Shown here piece after piece: positions 49,071 to 59,769 of a stretch of 64,000 bases of DNA. Made by a program: the position numbers and the translations under genes. The first letter of the stretch is position 1. The number at the start of each line of letters is the position of its first letter. Source of the stretch: Fennellomyces sp. T-0311 (Eukaryota > Mucoromycota > Mucoromycetes > Mucorales > Lichtheimiaceae); assembly GCA_025266875.1 (NCBI GenBank), contig JALLLT010000010.1, forward strand, positions 1,054,001 to 1,118,000, written 5' to 3'. The notes under the pieces were generated by a model, which did no database searches, was not told the DNA's origin, and saw nothing but the letters and a program-made list of their open reading frames with translations.

Positions 49071-49968
49071 ATGCCAGACCCGTAAAGATCGTTTCTAACT
49101 AACTGCGATCAGCAATGTACGCTTACAACTGCACATTCTAGCTTACGAAAAAAGTCGGCGCCGCTTGCAGCCTACACGATCCCGCATACTCGCGTGGCGA
49201 ATCGGACCGAGATCTTTGACGACGACGATTATATGGATACTACTGTTGAAGCAAGTGAATCGCAGAAAATGGATGCTCTCATGCAACAACTGATGGGCAC
49301 ACCGTTTGAAGCAGCAGACGAGACAACCAGTAAGTTCACTTCAAGAAGCAACACCAGACACACACTGACCCAGTGTAGCCGCTGAAAAAGAAGCTGAAAG
49401 CGAGGAACACCCAGAAGAAGAGGAAGAGGCGTTTGCATTCCGATTATTTTCCAGCAAACCGGTAGCAAAGGTGAACATTAGCGACAAGGACGATACAGCC
49501 GACATGCTGGCGGCTCTTGCAGCAAAGCAGCGAACTGTCGATTTCGATGAGGAAACGGATCCAGATTTCATTGCCCGTGTCCAGGCAGCAGCGATCACCT
49601 ATGATGACCTCGTTGGACAATCCAAACAGCCGTATTACGCGTTACAGCTCCCAAAACGAGTCATCCACATACCACAGGACCAAGGCAAGGATGAAAAAAC
49701 AGCAAAAAAGCATCGAAAGAGCAAAAAGCGACGTGATTTTGAAAAGGCTGTCCGTGAAGGGCGCATACAAGTAAAACCTAACATTCGGGATCCTGCAACT
49801 CCAGGTGGCTGGCCGGGCTGGCCAGGCAATCTTACCGTTTGTCGCATTATTACTGACACGGAGGGCGACATCAAAAAGAAGCCATCGTTTCAAGGCGGTG
49901 GTCGCGGTAGAGGAGGCATTCGAGGTCGCGGCGGCTTTCGTGGTCGGGGCAGTGCACGACCGAAATAA
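49071..49968 (+). CDS. RGG-tailed basic protein of unknown function
   Basis: Three exons (49071-49081, 49142-49329, 49379-49968) sum to 789 nt, or 262 residues. The start is the ATG of an 11-nt first coding exon (MPDP); both introns are GT..AG and in phase. The N-terminal third is acidic (FDDDDYM, EEHPEEEEEAFAF), followed by FRLFSSKPVAKV. A middle region rich in Asp/Glu (DFDEETDPDFIARVQ) gives way to a Lys/Arg-rich stretch (KKHRKSKKRRDFEKA) that could be a nuclear or nucleolar signal. A Trp/Pro/Gly turn follows (GGWPGWPGN). The C-terminus has RGG boxes (GGGRGRGGIRGRGGFRGRG). RGG tails bind RNA and are methylated on Arg. The architecture suggests an RNA-associated nuclear protein; it may be of the fungal DUF2011 type, but I cannot confirm this. 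Confidence 0.8.
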
Positions 49969-50829
49969 AGTCGATTTGTACTCACACACATTAATTCTTT
50001 TTCTGCTTGCTGTCTTCATACTGGCAAAGTTAATGGTCGACGAAACTTAGTAGAAGCAATAAGAGACAGACCAGAGGGATATCCATGCTTCTTTGAGGTA
50101 AAGAAAGGAATATCTAAGCTGCTGTCTATGTACAAAACACTGGTGCGCCATGGTATCAACGAGCATTTACTTTGGGTGAAATATCACAGTTACTTTTTCC
50201 TTACATCGAGAGGTTGTAGATATACATTTACGCTCGCCATCCAATCTGGGAACATCCAATGACGAGATCCTTCGGCTGCATCAAGAGTGATCTTCGCTAA
50301 TATCCTGAAATGACGCTTTGCAAGCTGGATACCTCTTTGAGAAAGTAAAGTATTGAGCTCGCGAACGTATCCAACCTGCGAATTCCAAAGCCTTCAACGT
50401 GTCGATAGTGCTTAGCTTGTCAGTGAATTACCTCATTCCGCCAGTTGCCAAGCCTGTGTACTCTGAACTTCCAATGGTCTCCCGCATTTCAGTAATTACT
50501 AATGCCATGAACAGAGGATTGGCTAATACGTTGTATTTTGAGAAAATAGTCCTATGTGACGACCAAGATTTGCATTTTATGGCATGGGCGACCTCGAAGA
50601 GGTTGAGAACGATTAATCGATCTCTGAAAAACTAACCAGCACGAGCTTCTCCATATTAAAAAACATCAGCAACGATGACTCCTCGAGCATGCTATCTGAC
50701 AGCTGTTGGAGCGTTTGGGTGTCATGAATCGTAGCTTCCTACAATTCCGCATCATTATCGCGACGATTTGCTCATATTCATCAGAGTACCCATAGTATAA
50801 GCCATATGCTTGATATCCGCGGCCAGAAA
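49969..50829. other. Intergenic, no gene seen
   Basis: The only sizeable frame (50399-50635, plus, 78 codons) has no motif and no splice partner. Confidence 0.4.
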
Positions 50830-52548
50830 TATACCATTCTCTTTTTTCCTGTTACTGGTAGCAGCTGTTATCATTGGCTTTTGCTCGCTGGACACTTATG
50901 CAAAATAACCACGACCTTACCGATCTAGAGATTAAGAGTATGAAACTCCATTACACCGAAGAGCTAGTCTACCAGATCTCCGACAAAAAAGAGGAGTACG
51001 ATCAGTCTTGTACCTCAGACGTTCTGATTTCAATTGTTGCTGGTGTTATACGGTACAGCATAACACGCTCCATATACAGGAAAATGAATTGATTCAAACG
51101 ATAGCAAGGTTGTCCTATTGTCCAAAGGCGTGCCAGTGCTCGTGTATGCTTGAATAAAAAAAAAACATCCTATTGACAGACTACACGCACAATAGAATAT
51201 TATGAAATTGCTCAACGCAAACTCGAGAACCATAATGACTTTCATTTTAATTACCCTCAAACAAGCTGATGTAACAGCTCATATATTCAGACGAATGATA
51301 ATCCTAGTAGTGAACAGAGCATTCGCAAGTACTGATAAACTTTACTTTGCCCTCGGTGAGTCAAATCGAACCCAAAGCCGCTAACAACACTATCTTTCAT
51401 GCAAAGGACGACCTGATGTTGTGACTATTTAGCTACAACGAAAGATTAATAAATCGATAAATACCCTCTTTCTTTTCCTAGAGTCCATCAAGTTCGCGGC
51501 TGATAATCTCAACACCTGCAAACTTAGATACGAAGAAGGGGAAGCAGCAACTGTAGATGGTGGGCTCAAGAATTACTTGCAGATCATCAACAGCTTGATT
51601 TCCAATTTCCCAAAGCAACGGAAAAGTCAGAGTGGATTATAGCGACAAGAACATCGTGTATCCAAGATCAAAAATAAAAGCATGAAATCCATTCGTTGCA
51701 GAACCGCACTGGTAGCAAAAGACAGGGAGGTCTAACAATCTCTTCCCGCGACGATACAGTTGGATCCAATTACGGTTGACCAACACCTACTAATCAGTCG
51801 CCAAAGTGATCACCGTTACCAAACTTGGACTTTGCAACCGATGGACCATTGTCATGTCCTGCTACGACATTGGCGACACCTATGCGGAATCAATTCTCAA
51901 TGACTTGGGAATTGAAGTCTGATAACTGTCAAGCAATTTCCATTACGCTGCCAAAATTTGAGACATGTAACCGGCAGACCCTCCGTTACAAGATTTCTTC
52001 TCCAATGAACCCCACGTGGTTATGAGCAGCGACTGTCTTAACCGAGAGAGAAACTATGTTCCGGAGCCCAGCCATTGCTCATTGTGTGAAGTGGATCCGA
52101 CATTTGACTCCACTACAAGTTACTAGGTGCCTTGGAGTATATGCATCATTTGCTTGCATACGTGAACTGCGGAGCACATGCGCAGAGATGACAGACAGTC
52201 GATACTGTCAATCGTGTCCGCGAACGAGTGATAGATACCAGCGAAACAGAGGTCGAATTGATTATCAAGCCTGTGTTCATCCAGTACGGATACGACGCTA
52301 CGGATGACCAAATCAACAAGTGCAAAGAGCGACGGGCAGCAAACCTAGAATATGTTCTCCATCGATTTACACGAAATTTACCTTGTGGACTTTGTCCAGA
52401 GGAAAGCCATCCCTTCAGAGCCATTGATTCATTGGATAAGCATCTCACCAAGTCTCCGAGATCCAGGAGCTGAAAGCGGCTATGCATTAGCAAGCAGCGT
52501 GCAAACCATCACCGCAGCATTCCAGCCAACACGGCCGAAAGAAAAGTG
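50830..52548 (+). pseudogene. Fragments of an unrecognised spliced gene
   Basis: Plus-strand blocks at about 50868-51092, 51202-51356, 51482-51643, 51825-52025 and 52228-52473 have ordinary protein composition. The second and third join in phase across a GTGAGT..CCTAG intron of about 125 nt, giving TDKLYFALESIKFAADNLNT across the junction. Later blocks need frame changes, for example a competing frame near 51835-51920 reading WTIVMSCYDIGDTYAESIL. No start codon, no family and no continuous gene model could be established, so this is called a relic with low confidence. It may instead be a functional gene of a family I do not know. Confidence 0.25.
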
Positions 52549-52932
52549 ATCATGGAGAAGTTTTATGTGCTGTGTCTCCGAGGATTGTGAACATGGACCA
52601 TGGAAAGAAGAATTGAGTATGTATGCCCACTCCAAGAAAATGTGTTCTGATACGTATTTACAAGGATATGGGCGAAGAACAATCAAATGACAAAACACGT
52701 ACCTTTAGATCACCACGATTATACTGCATCGGATCAAGAATTTGACACATCTCATGCACACTATTAAAAAAATATGCAGATTCGAAGCATTCATATCCAT
52801 GTCGTTTGTTTTTGCCAAAGTAGCGCGTTTTTTAATTATAACAAAAAGGTAATCTTTTTAGGGCTATTGTAGCAAATAATGGAAAAGACGAATGCAATAA
52901 ACGTTTCTAATCCTTTAATAGATCGATACCGC
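52549..52932. other. 3' intergenic space of the EF-1alpha gene
   Basis: AT-rich, with no gene seen. On the minus strand the bases just after the EF-1alpha stop codon carry TATTAAAGG and AATAAAC-like signals, consistent with polyadenylation. Confidence 0.4.
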
Positions 52933-54561
52933 TTATTTCTTGCCAGCCTTCTGGGCGGCCTTGGTGACCTTGCCACCCTTCTCAACCTTCTCGACGGCCT
53001 TGATGACACCGACAGCGACGGTCTGACGCATGTCACGGACGGCGAAACGACCAAGAGGGGGGTACTCAGTGTAGGCTTCAACGCACATGGGCTTGGAAGG
53101 AATCATCTTGACGATGGCGGAATCACCAGACTATAGGTTCGAGATTAGCATCACCCCGATTCACTTATATTCATTTCACAGCTAATTACCTTAACGAACT
53201 TGGGAGCATCTTCGAGCTTCTTACTAAAAAGAGTAAAAAGGACATGTTCGATTAGTAAAACACTCCTAGGAAGGTAAAGACGTACATGGCTACAACGAAA
53301 ATCCACTTGCCAATCGACAGGCGGGTAACCTAGCAACCACGTACTAAAACAACTTACCCAGAACGACGATCGATCTTCTCCAAAAGCTCAGCGAACTTGC
53401 AGGCAATGTGAGCGGTGTGGCAATCCAAGACAGGAGAGTAACCAGCACCAATCTGACCAGGATGGTTCAAGACGATGACCTGGGCAGTGAAGGAACCGGC
53501 TTCCTTGGCGGGGTCGTTCTTGGAGTCAGAGCAGACGTTACCACGGCGGATATCCTTGACGGAAACGTTCTTGACGTTGAAACCGACGTTGTCACCGGGA
53601 ACACCCTCGGCGAGCTGTTCGTGATGCATTTCAACGGACTTGACTTCAGTGGTCACGTTAGCAGGAGCGAAGGTGACGACCATACCGGCCTTGATGACAC
53701 CAGTCTCGACACGACCGACGGGCACAGTACCGATACCACCGATCTTGTAGACATCCTGGAGGGGAAGACGGAGGGGCTTGTCGGAGGGACGCACTGGGGG
53801 ATCGATGTTGTCGATGGCCTCCAAGAGAGTCTTACCGGACTTGGCACCAGCCTTGGTTTCCTTGGTCCATCCCTTGAACCAGGGCATGTTGGGGGACTCC
53901 TCCAACATGTTGTCACCGTTCCAGCCGGAAATGGGGACGAAAGGAACGGACTTGGGGTTGTAACCGATCTTCTTGATGAAGGTGGAGACTTCCTTGACGA
54001 TTTCGTTGTAACGGGCCTCAGAGTACTTGGTCGAGTCCATCTTGTTGATGGCAACGATAAGTTGACGGACACCGAGGGTGAAAGCCAACAAAGCGTGCTC
54101 ACGGGTCTGACCATCCTTGGAGATACCAGCTTCGAATTCACCAGTACCGGCGGCAATAATCAAGATACCGCAATCGGCCTGGGAAGTACCAGTGATCATG
54201 TTCTTGATGAAATCACGATGGCCAGGGGCATCAATGACAGTAACGTGGTACTTGGGAGTCTCGAACTTCCACAAGGCGATATCGATGGTGATACCACGCT
54301 CACGTTCGGCCTTGAGCTTGTCAAGAACCCAAGCGTACTTGAACGAACCCTTGCCAAGTTCGGCGGCTTCCTTCTCGAACTTCTCGATGGTACGCTTGTC
54401 AATACCACCGCACTTGTAGATCAAATGACCAGTGGTGGTGGACTTGCCCTATATAATTCAATGACATTAGTTTCAAAACATTTCCCCTCAATTTTCCAAT
54501 TACTTACGGAATCGACGTGACCAATGACGACAACGTTAACGTGAGTCTTTTCCTTACCCAT
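52933..54561 (-). CDS. TEF1: Translation elongation factor EF-1alpha
   Basis: This GTPase delivers aminoacyl-tRNA to the ribosomal A site. Four exons (54508-54561, 53358-54448, 53190-53223, 52933-53130) sum to 1377 nt, or 458 residues, the standard fungal length. All GTPase motifs are present: G1 GHVDSGKST (split by the first intron between Ser and Gly), switch-region [18 protein letters not shown]3 DAPGHRDF, G4 NKMD, and G5-type SGWNGDN. Domains 2 and 3 follow, with [23 protein letters not shown] and the C-terminal Lys-rich tail. Codon use is extremely biased, as expected for one of the most abundant proteins, and this creates long open antisense frames that are not genes. The short 34-nt exon 3 is confirmed by phase on both sides. 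Confidence 0.98.
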
Positions 54562-55302
54562 GATGACTATCAGAGTAACAATAGAGTGAGCAATGGGTCT
54601 TTATCGCGTATGGATGGATGCCCATAACGATGGATGCATCTAGCTTACCTTTTCAAAGAAAGAGAGGGAGCTTGTCAGTTCCAGAATTGCTAGAGCCTTA
54701 CGCATGCACCCGAAGGCGTGACTGCTGAATAGTTTTGTATTACCATGGGATCTACTATGGCAATTCTTGAGACAGACAGCAATCCTAGTTTTCAAGATAC
54801 TTCATAATATATGATATAATTCTTTAAATAAAGAATAAATATTCTTTATTATCAACAGTAGCTGTTTGCTACTTTATTCAACCCCTAAATATGGCTTCAC
54901 GGTCATGCATTCAATAGTACTCATTTTTGCTATACATAAATATACCCAAATATATACTGATATTCTTACTGTCTTCATGCGTTTATATTCCATACCATTA
55001 TACCGCCGTCTATGTAGCGTGAGCTTAATACCCTGACATTTATCCTGTCAATGGATTTGACTTGTTAGCTTTCAAATCAACAGCACTTATGGATCTAGTA
55101 CCTTTATACGAACACATCATGTACGGTACCAAGATTAGCAGGTTCATATCGACATACAGTATTACTGGTTGTAGGAACAGGTCGTCTGCTTTAAGAACGA
55201 ACAGGTTGAACTCATGCGAACAAAAAATAAAGAGCTGAGTTTGAACCACGGTCATATCCGTCAGCGAAAGGGGGACGCGTATGCTCAACTTGAACTTATA
55301 CC
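54562..55302. other. Divergent promoter region between EF-1alpha and proteasome beta7
   Basis: A bidirectional intergenic space of about 740 bases. The EF-1alpha side contains pyrimidine-rich leader sequence on the minus strand (complement of AAAGAAAGAGAGGGAGC near 54655-54671). No TATA box was convincing for either gene. Confidence 0.35.
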
Positions 55303-56408
55303 ATGGACGCATTTCCATCGCGCTGGGGAAAGCCCCGTAACGAAAACATCGATGAATACAACACTGTTCCATTGCACAAAACTTTACCAGACAATCTCAC
55401 TCAAGCGGCATATGGTCCAGTGACGAGAACACAGTAAATATCTACCTTTTCGACACACAACGTCAACCGCCTATATTAACAACCTCAATTTTTTTAATGT
55501 AAATCAACAGACAACCATTGGTTACTGGTACCTCAGTGATTGCCCTAAAGTATCGCGATGGTATTATGATGGCTGCAGACATGCTCGGTAGGTGTTGTCG
55601 CTTTATAGCACTGATCGCTTTTAAACAAAGTAACTCACTCTTTCCTGCGAAATCTATATAGGATCGTACGGCTCGCTTGCTCGATTCCGCGACATTGAAC
55701 GATTAATGCCCGTCGGTGAGTCGACTGTCGTCGGTGCATCGGGTGATATCTCGGACCAGCAGTATATTCACCACTTGTTGGAGTCTCTCATGTAAAGTTG
55801 CCATGTCACAGGTATTCAAAGGGTAGCCGCTTACAATATCTCTGCAGGGTTAAGGAGCACTGCCACGATGATGGCCATGTTCTTGGCACCCCACACATCT
55901 ATGAGTATCTCTGGAGAGTTCTGTATAACCGACGATCCAAGTTTAATCCCCTCTGGAACGCTCTAATCGTTGGTGGCCTGCACAAGGGAGAAAAGTACGT
56001 GGTGTAGCACATCACGTTTACTCGGTTCCTCACCGTTTTGGTCTAGGTTCCTTGGTTATGTCGATCTTCGAGGCACAACTTATCAGGCCTCTACCATCGC
56101 TACCGGCTTTGGTGCACATTTAGCACAACCCATTTTGAGAAAACGCGTTGAGGGCAGAGAAAATGATCTTACTGAAGAGGAAGCAATTAAGATCATCGAC
56201 GACTGCATGCGTGTCCTGTTCTACCGTGATGCCAGATCCATGAACAAGGTAATTTTAGAGTTTGTGGTTGTATATTGAGTTCTCACGGCTCATCTGTTCA
56301 CAGTTCCAAAGAGCAAAAATCACAGAGGCCGGTGTCGAAGTCTCCGAGCCTTACAGCGTGAGCACAGAATGGTCTTTTGCGGAAAAGATACGAGGATACG
56401 GTGCTTAA
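55303..56408 (+). CDS. PRE4: 20S proteasome subunit beta type-7 (PSMB4 / Pre4)
   Basis: This is a non-catalytic beta subunit of the 20S core particle. Six exons (55303-55433, 55511-55587, 55662-55791, 55848-55994, 56047-56248, 56304-56408) sum to 792 nt, or 263 residues; human PSMB4 has 264. A propeptide of about 45 residues (MDAFPSRWGKPRN to TQQPLVTGTS) precedes the mature domain [28 protein letters not shown]. The catalytic-type Thr-Thr-Thr context and the active-site Lys pattern of beta1/2/5 are absent, as expected for beta7. YIHHLLESL, PLWNALIVGG and the C-terminal KFQRAKITEAGVEVSEPY are family-typical. The initiator is the only ATG in phase with the propeptide, and all five introns are GT..AG. 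Confidence 0.95.
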
Positions 56409-57093
56409 GTTGAGCATGATCTGGTTTTTCATCCGTAGCATCGTTTGGAGTGTAACCCAAGGATATAAAGTACATATCTCATCAAAATTGACTATTTCCA
56501 TTGCTTCTTGTCAATGGTTTCAGAGAAGGAACATGTGGTGTTACGAATTAAAGAAAGTGACATGCTGATACCAACCACTGTGCATGAGGATATAAAGGTA
56601 GTGCATCTTGAGTATTTAACGGCATCGATCACATATCAATTTACGTAAGCAATGCATGCATTGGTGACTAAGGTGTGGAGGTGATACTGCCAAGATCTCT
56701 TACTTTTGTCTGCTCCTATTCTTTGGGTCATTACCCAAGTATAAGCCATAAACAGCACAAAAAAGCATAGCCTAGAAAACATTGGCATTTTTGCACTGTG
56801 CGTATATCCATGGGATCATAAAATCCGCATACATTTCTAGCACAAATAACAATGTCAAAAGGCGTATTCAATTGTGCTAACTCTTAAGCGCCCTAAGGAG
56901 CTTTAGCTGGCTGTTCTAGCAATCCATAATCAAAATACTTGTACCCTTTCTTTTTGCAAGCACCTAACGAAACGTGTAAAGTCCGAATAAGGCTTTCTAC
57001 ATAATATTTGTGATATCTGTATTTATTGTCGCTTTGATTATTCGCCTGCAGATACATTCAGTTCTGGTGTTATTCACTTTTTTGTTTCTTATG
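56409..57093. other. Intergenic, no gene seen
   Basis: 3' flank of the proteasome gene, AT-rich with only short frames. Ends at the 5-bp target duplication of the solo LTR. Confidence 0.45.
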
Positions 57094-57098
57094 CTATG

Positions 57099-57631
57099 TG
57101 TCAGAAATGCGAGTGGAGAGTAGGAGCACGACCCAATAGAAGATAGCTAGGAACAAGACGGAGATAAGAATACTACTCTACTAAAGGATAATACAACTAC
57201 TAACCAATCAACAAGAATGCAAGAACCCACGAGAATGGATCAAGCGGCAAGACAGAACAAGACAAGAACAAGACTAGACTAGAAGGTGGGTGTTAGGTGC
57301 TTTCCACTACGCATTGACCACATGGATGGTTACCAATGGCAAGACCGGACAAGGACAAGAACTAGGATAGAGATGGATCCTAGAGGTTGGTCAAGACAAG
57401 GATAAGGTAGATAGAATAATGTGACGAGATAAACTGATGTCTTTATTGCTCTTATTCTTATCCGATATATATACCCAATGCTCGCAAGAAATAATAAATA
57501 CAACGATGGAATTAATGACAATGAAATACAATATCGGTAAGATGAGCAATAATGCGGGGTAATGTTAATGAAGTAAGGGGAAGGGGGTGACAACGATGCA
57601 TACTGCTACTATGTCCTAATCTTACATGACA
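57099..57631 (+). mobile_element. Solo LTR of an LTR retrotransposon (533 bp, 5-bp target-site duplication)
   Basis: The segment starts TGTCA and ends TGACA (perfect 5-bp inverted ends, 5'-TG..CA-3'). It is flanked by identical CTATG pentamers at 57094-57098 and 57632-57636, the classical result of retrotransposon integration. Read on the plus strand it contains a TATA box (TATATATA, 57466-57473) followed about 20 bases later by AATAAA (57493-57498), the expected U3-R promoter and polyadenylation order. The left half is purine-rich with repeated AAGAACAAGAC-type motifs. No internal gag-pol, primer-binding site or second LTR is present, so it is a solo LTR left by recombination. The intact duplication suggests a relatively recent insertion. 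Confidence 0.85.
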
Positions 57632-57636
57632 CTATG

Positions 57637-59559
57637 TAATCTTGCTTAGCTATCCTCAATCCAAAACATTCGTTTGATACCACATGTGAATCTCTCTTAA
57701 GCTACAATTACTTTTTGAATGGAAGTCCCACGTCAAAACTTAGTATCTTTGGGCCCGCTTAGCCCTTTAGTATAACAAAAAGATTCTGTGTTCTGGTTGT
57801 GTGCAGAGCCACAAGTCAGTATGTGTCGATGACGCGGTAACAAATTAGTATCTATTATACGCAAAAGAAAAAGAGAAATATGTTGAAATTGTTACCAACA
57901 AGTGAACGCTATCGAACAATAGTTAGTTAAGGCAGTCGCAATAATAGCAATTATCAAACTCTCACAGATACTGAGCAGTTGTAGAGAATGCTATATGCTG
58001 TTGGGAATTTTGAATTGATCCTAATACAGATAAATTGCTTCGATGTGTATTCCATATATTAAAAAAGAAGACCCCAAGACGCAAAAAAAAAGTCAAGCAA
58101 CTAGTTACTTTTTTGGCTTAACATACGTAAAAAATCTGGTTTTCACCGAGAAGCACCAATCGCGTTGGCTAATTATGGAGCCACTAATTCTTTTTACTAG
58201 AATTAGTGGTCGTTTTGGTGTAAAAACCACTGGTGATAATAATAGAAGATATTTCCTACCAGGTAACGGATTAAGGACCACACCGTATGAACAAAAGAGA
58301 TAAATTCAACAGGACATGGAATTGATTCCAATATAGTAATGCGGTCATTACACTGCAGGGCAGGTGTCCAAGACATCTTCAGATACGCATTATCAGAGCA
58401 AAGGAAAGGATCCTATACGTCCTCTATCCATTCATACAAGTCTGAAGACGAAACACTACCTAAACTTCCATCGTTGATTTAATACACAGAAAGGTATAAA
58501 AGTATAGAGCGTTGCATTCAATAAAGCATATCCGAAGCTTCAAAGATACTTTTCAATGTCTCTTTTATTCTTTATACCGTTTTGTGGTACCGCTTAACGA
58601 GAAAAGTTTTCGAACGACGAGACCAAAAAATAAGATAATGTTTTATTGAGGAAATCTACTCTCTATTTATACTGATGATGAGTCGGAACGGAGAAGATGA
58701 ATACTTTTGTCTAGCCCAAAGATCCATGTTATCGCCCAGTCTCTAATGACCTTGCCGGCTAACGTTAATGAGGCCGAAGATCATACAGCGTCTTAGCAAA
58801 CGGAGTTGCCCCGCATGATCGGTACAGCAAGATCAAGGTTGCACATGCAAGCAAATAAGGCAATCGATAACTGTACCGTTGTTGGTATCGCAATAACAGC
58901 GGCTATAAAGGAGGACTAAGGAAAAGCATGTAGCCATGGATGATGGTGTATGCCCGGAATACGGCATGTTTGACTCACCTCAGGTGCTACTTTAATTTAT
59001 CGCTGTAGAGTATATGATATAACTACTTTTTTATTTTCCGATAGCAGTCAAGAGAATGGGTTTGGTTAATTAAGTTCTATTGTAAAGCCTTTGGAACGTC
59101 CCGAACTTTCTTTCGCATGCTTCATTTTCGGCTTCTCCTTACATCTTTTAAGCCCGTTTCGACACTATCTCGGACAACTCTGTGCAACCCTAGTTCAGTA
59201 AATTGTGCCGTCAATGAAATCCCACCGATTAGTTTCTTATGCCTTTTATCCGCTTCTTAACATCCTCCAGCTCATTTATTCGCAGTTTGTGTTTATTTTT
59301 CAAATCTTTAGCGATAGCCTTACGTGCTTCCAATCTGTCTATGGCCTCTTGCCCTGCGGAATGGTGAAACTGTTATATGCTTTTAGGGCTGTGTCAGCTC
59401 TCCACTAATCTAATCACAATTGTTGCTAATTGCCAAGCACATATTAGGTAGCTTTAGCAAGAAGCTAAAGTAATTATACTGGTATTCTTTATAATTTTCG
59501 ATTTTTTGGCCAGCTCCCGAGTTTCATTGGGACTTGTCCAAATAGTTGAAAATGTATAT
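57637..59559. other. Gene-poor region with a foldback repeat
   Basis: No supported gene. A plus-strand frame at 58043-58303 (86 codons) overlaps the inverted repeat listed below and is probably not coding. Several short AT-rich blocks show nothing else recognisable. Confidence 0.45.
58136..58226. repeat. Foldback inverted repeat
   Basis: An 11-bp perfect stem CCACTAATTCT (58181-58191) / AGAATTAGTGG (58199-58209) surrounds a 7-nt loop. Outer partial matches include CACCAA/TTGGTG and GGTTTTCACC/GGTGTAAAAACC, extending the fold to about 90 bases. It looks like a small MITE core; no target duplication was found. Confidence 0.45.
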
Positions 59560-59769
59560 TTATATGTTGGAAGATGATTGACCTGCTCCTATAGGCATAA
59601 GGTCACTTCCTTGCGGTACGAAGAATAGTATAACCATGTCTGAAAAAACCCCTTTAGGGAGAAAAAAGACAGGTCGGATTTGAAACAAAAAAATAGTGGC
59701 GAGGTGCTTGGGATTTTAGTGGGAGATAATGCTATGATAGATACCATTACACATATCATGTGCGTTGGG

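Noticed and set aside
53408..54520. 370-codon open frame antisense to EF-1alpha
   Set aside because: It is the mirror of a highly codon-biased gene; the translation is rich in Gly/Asp/Leu with no motif, and the true gene is certain on the other strand.
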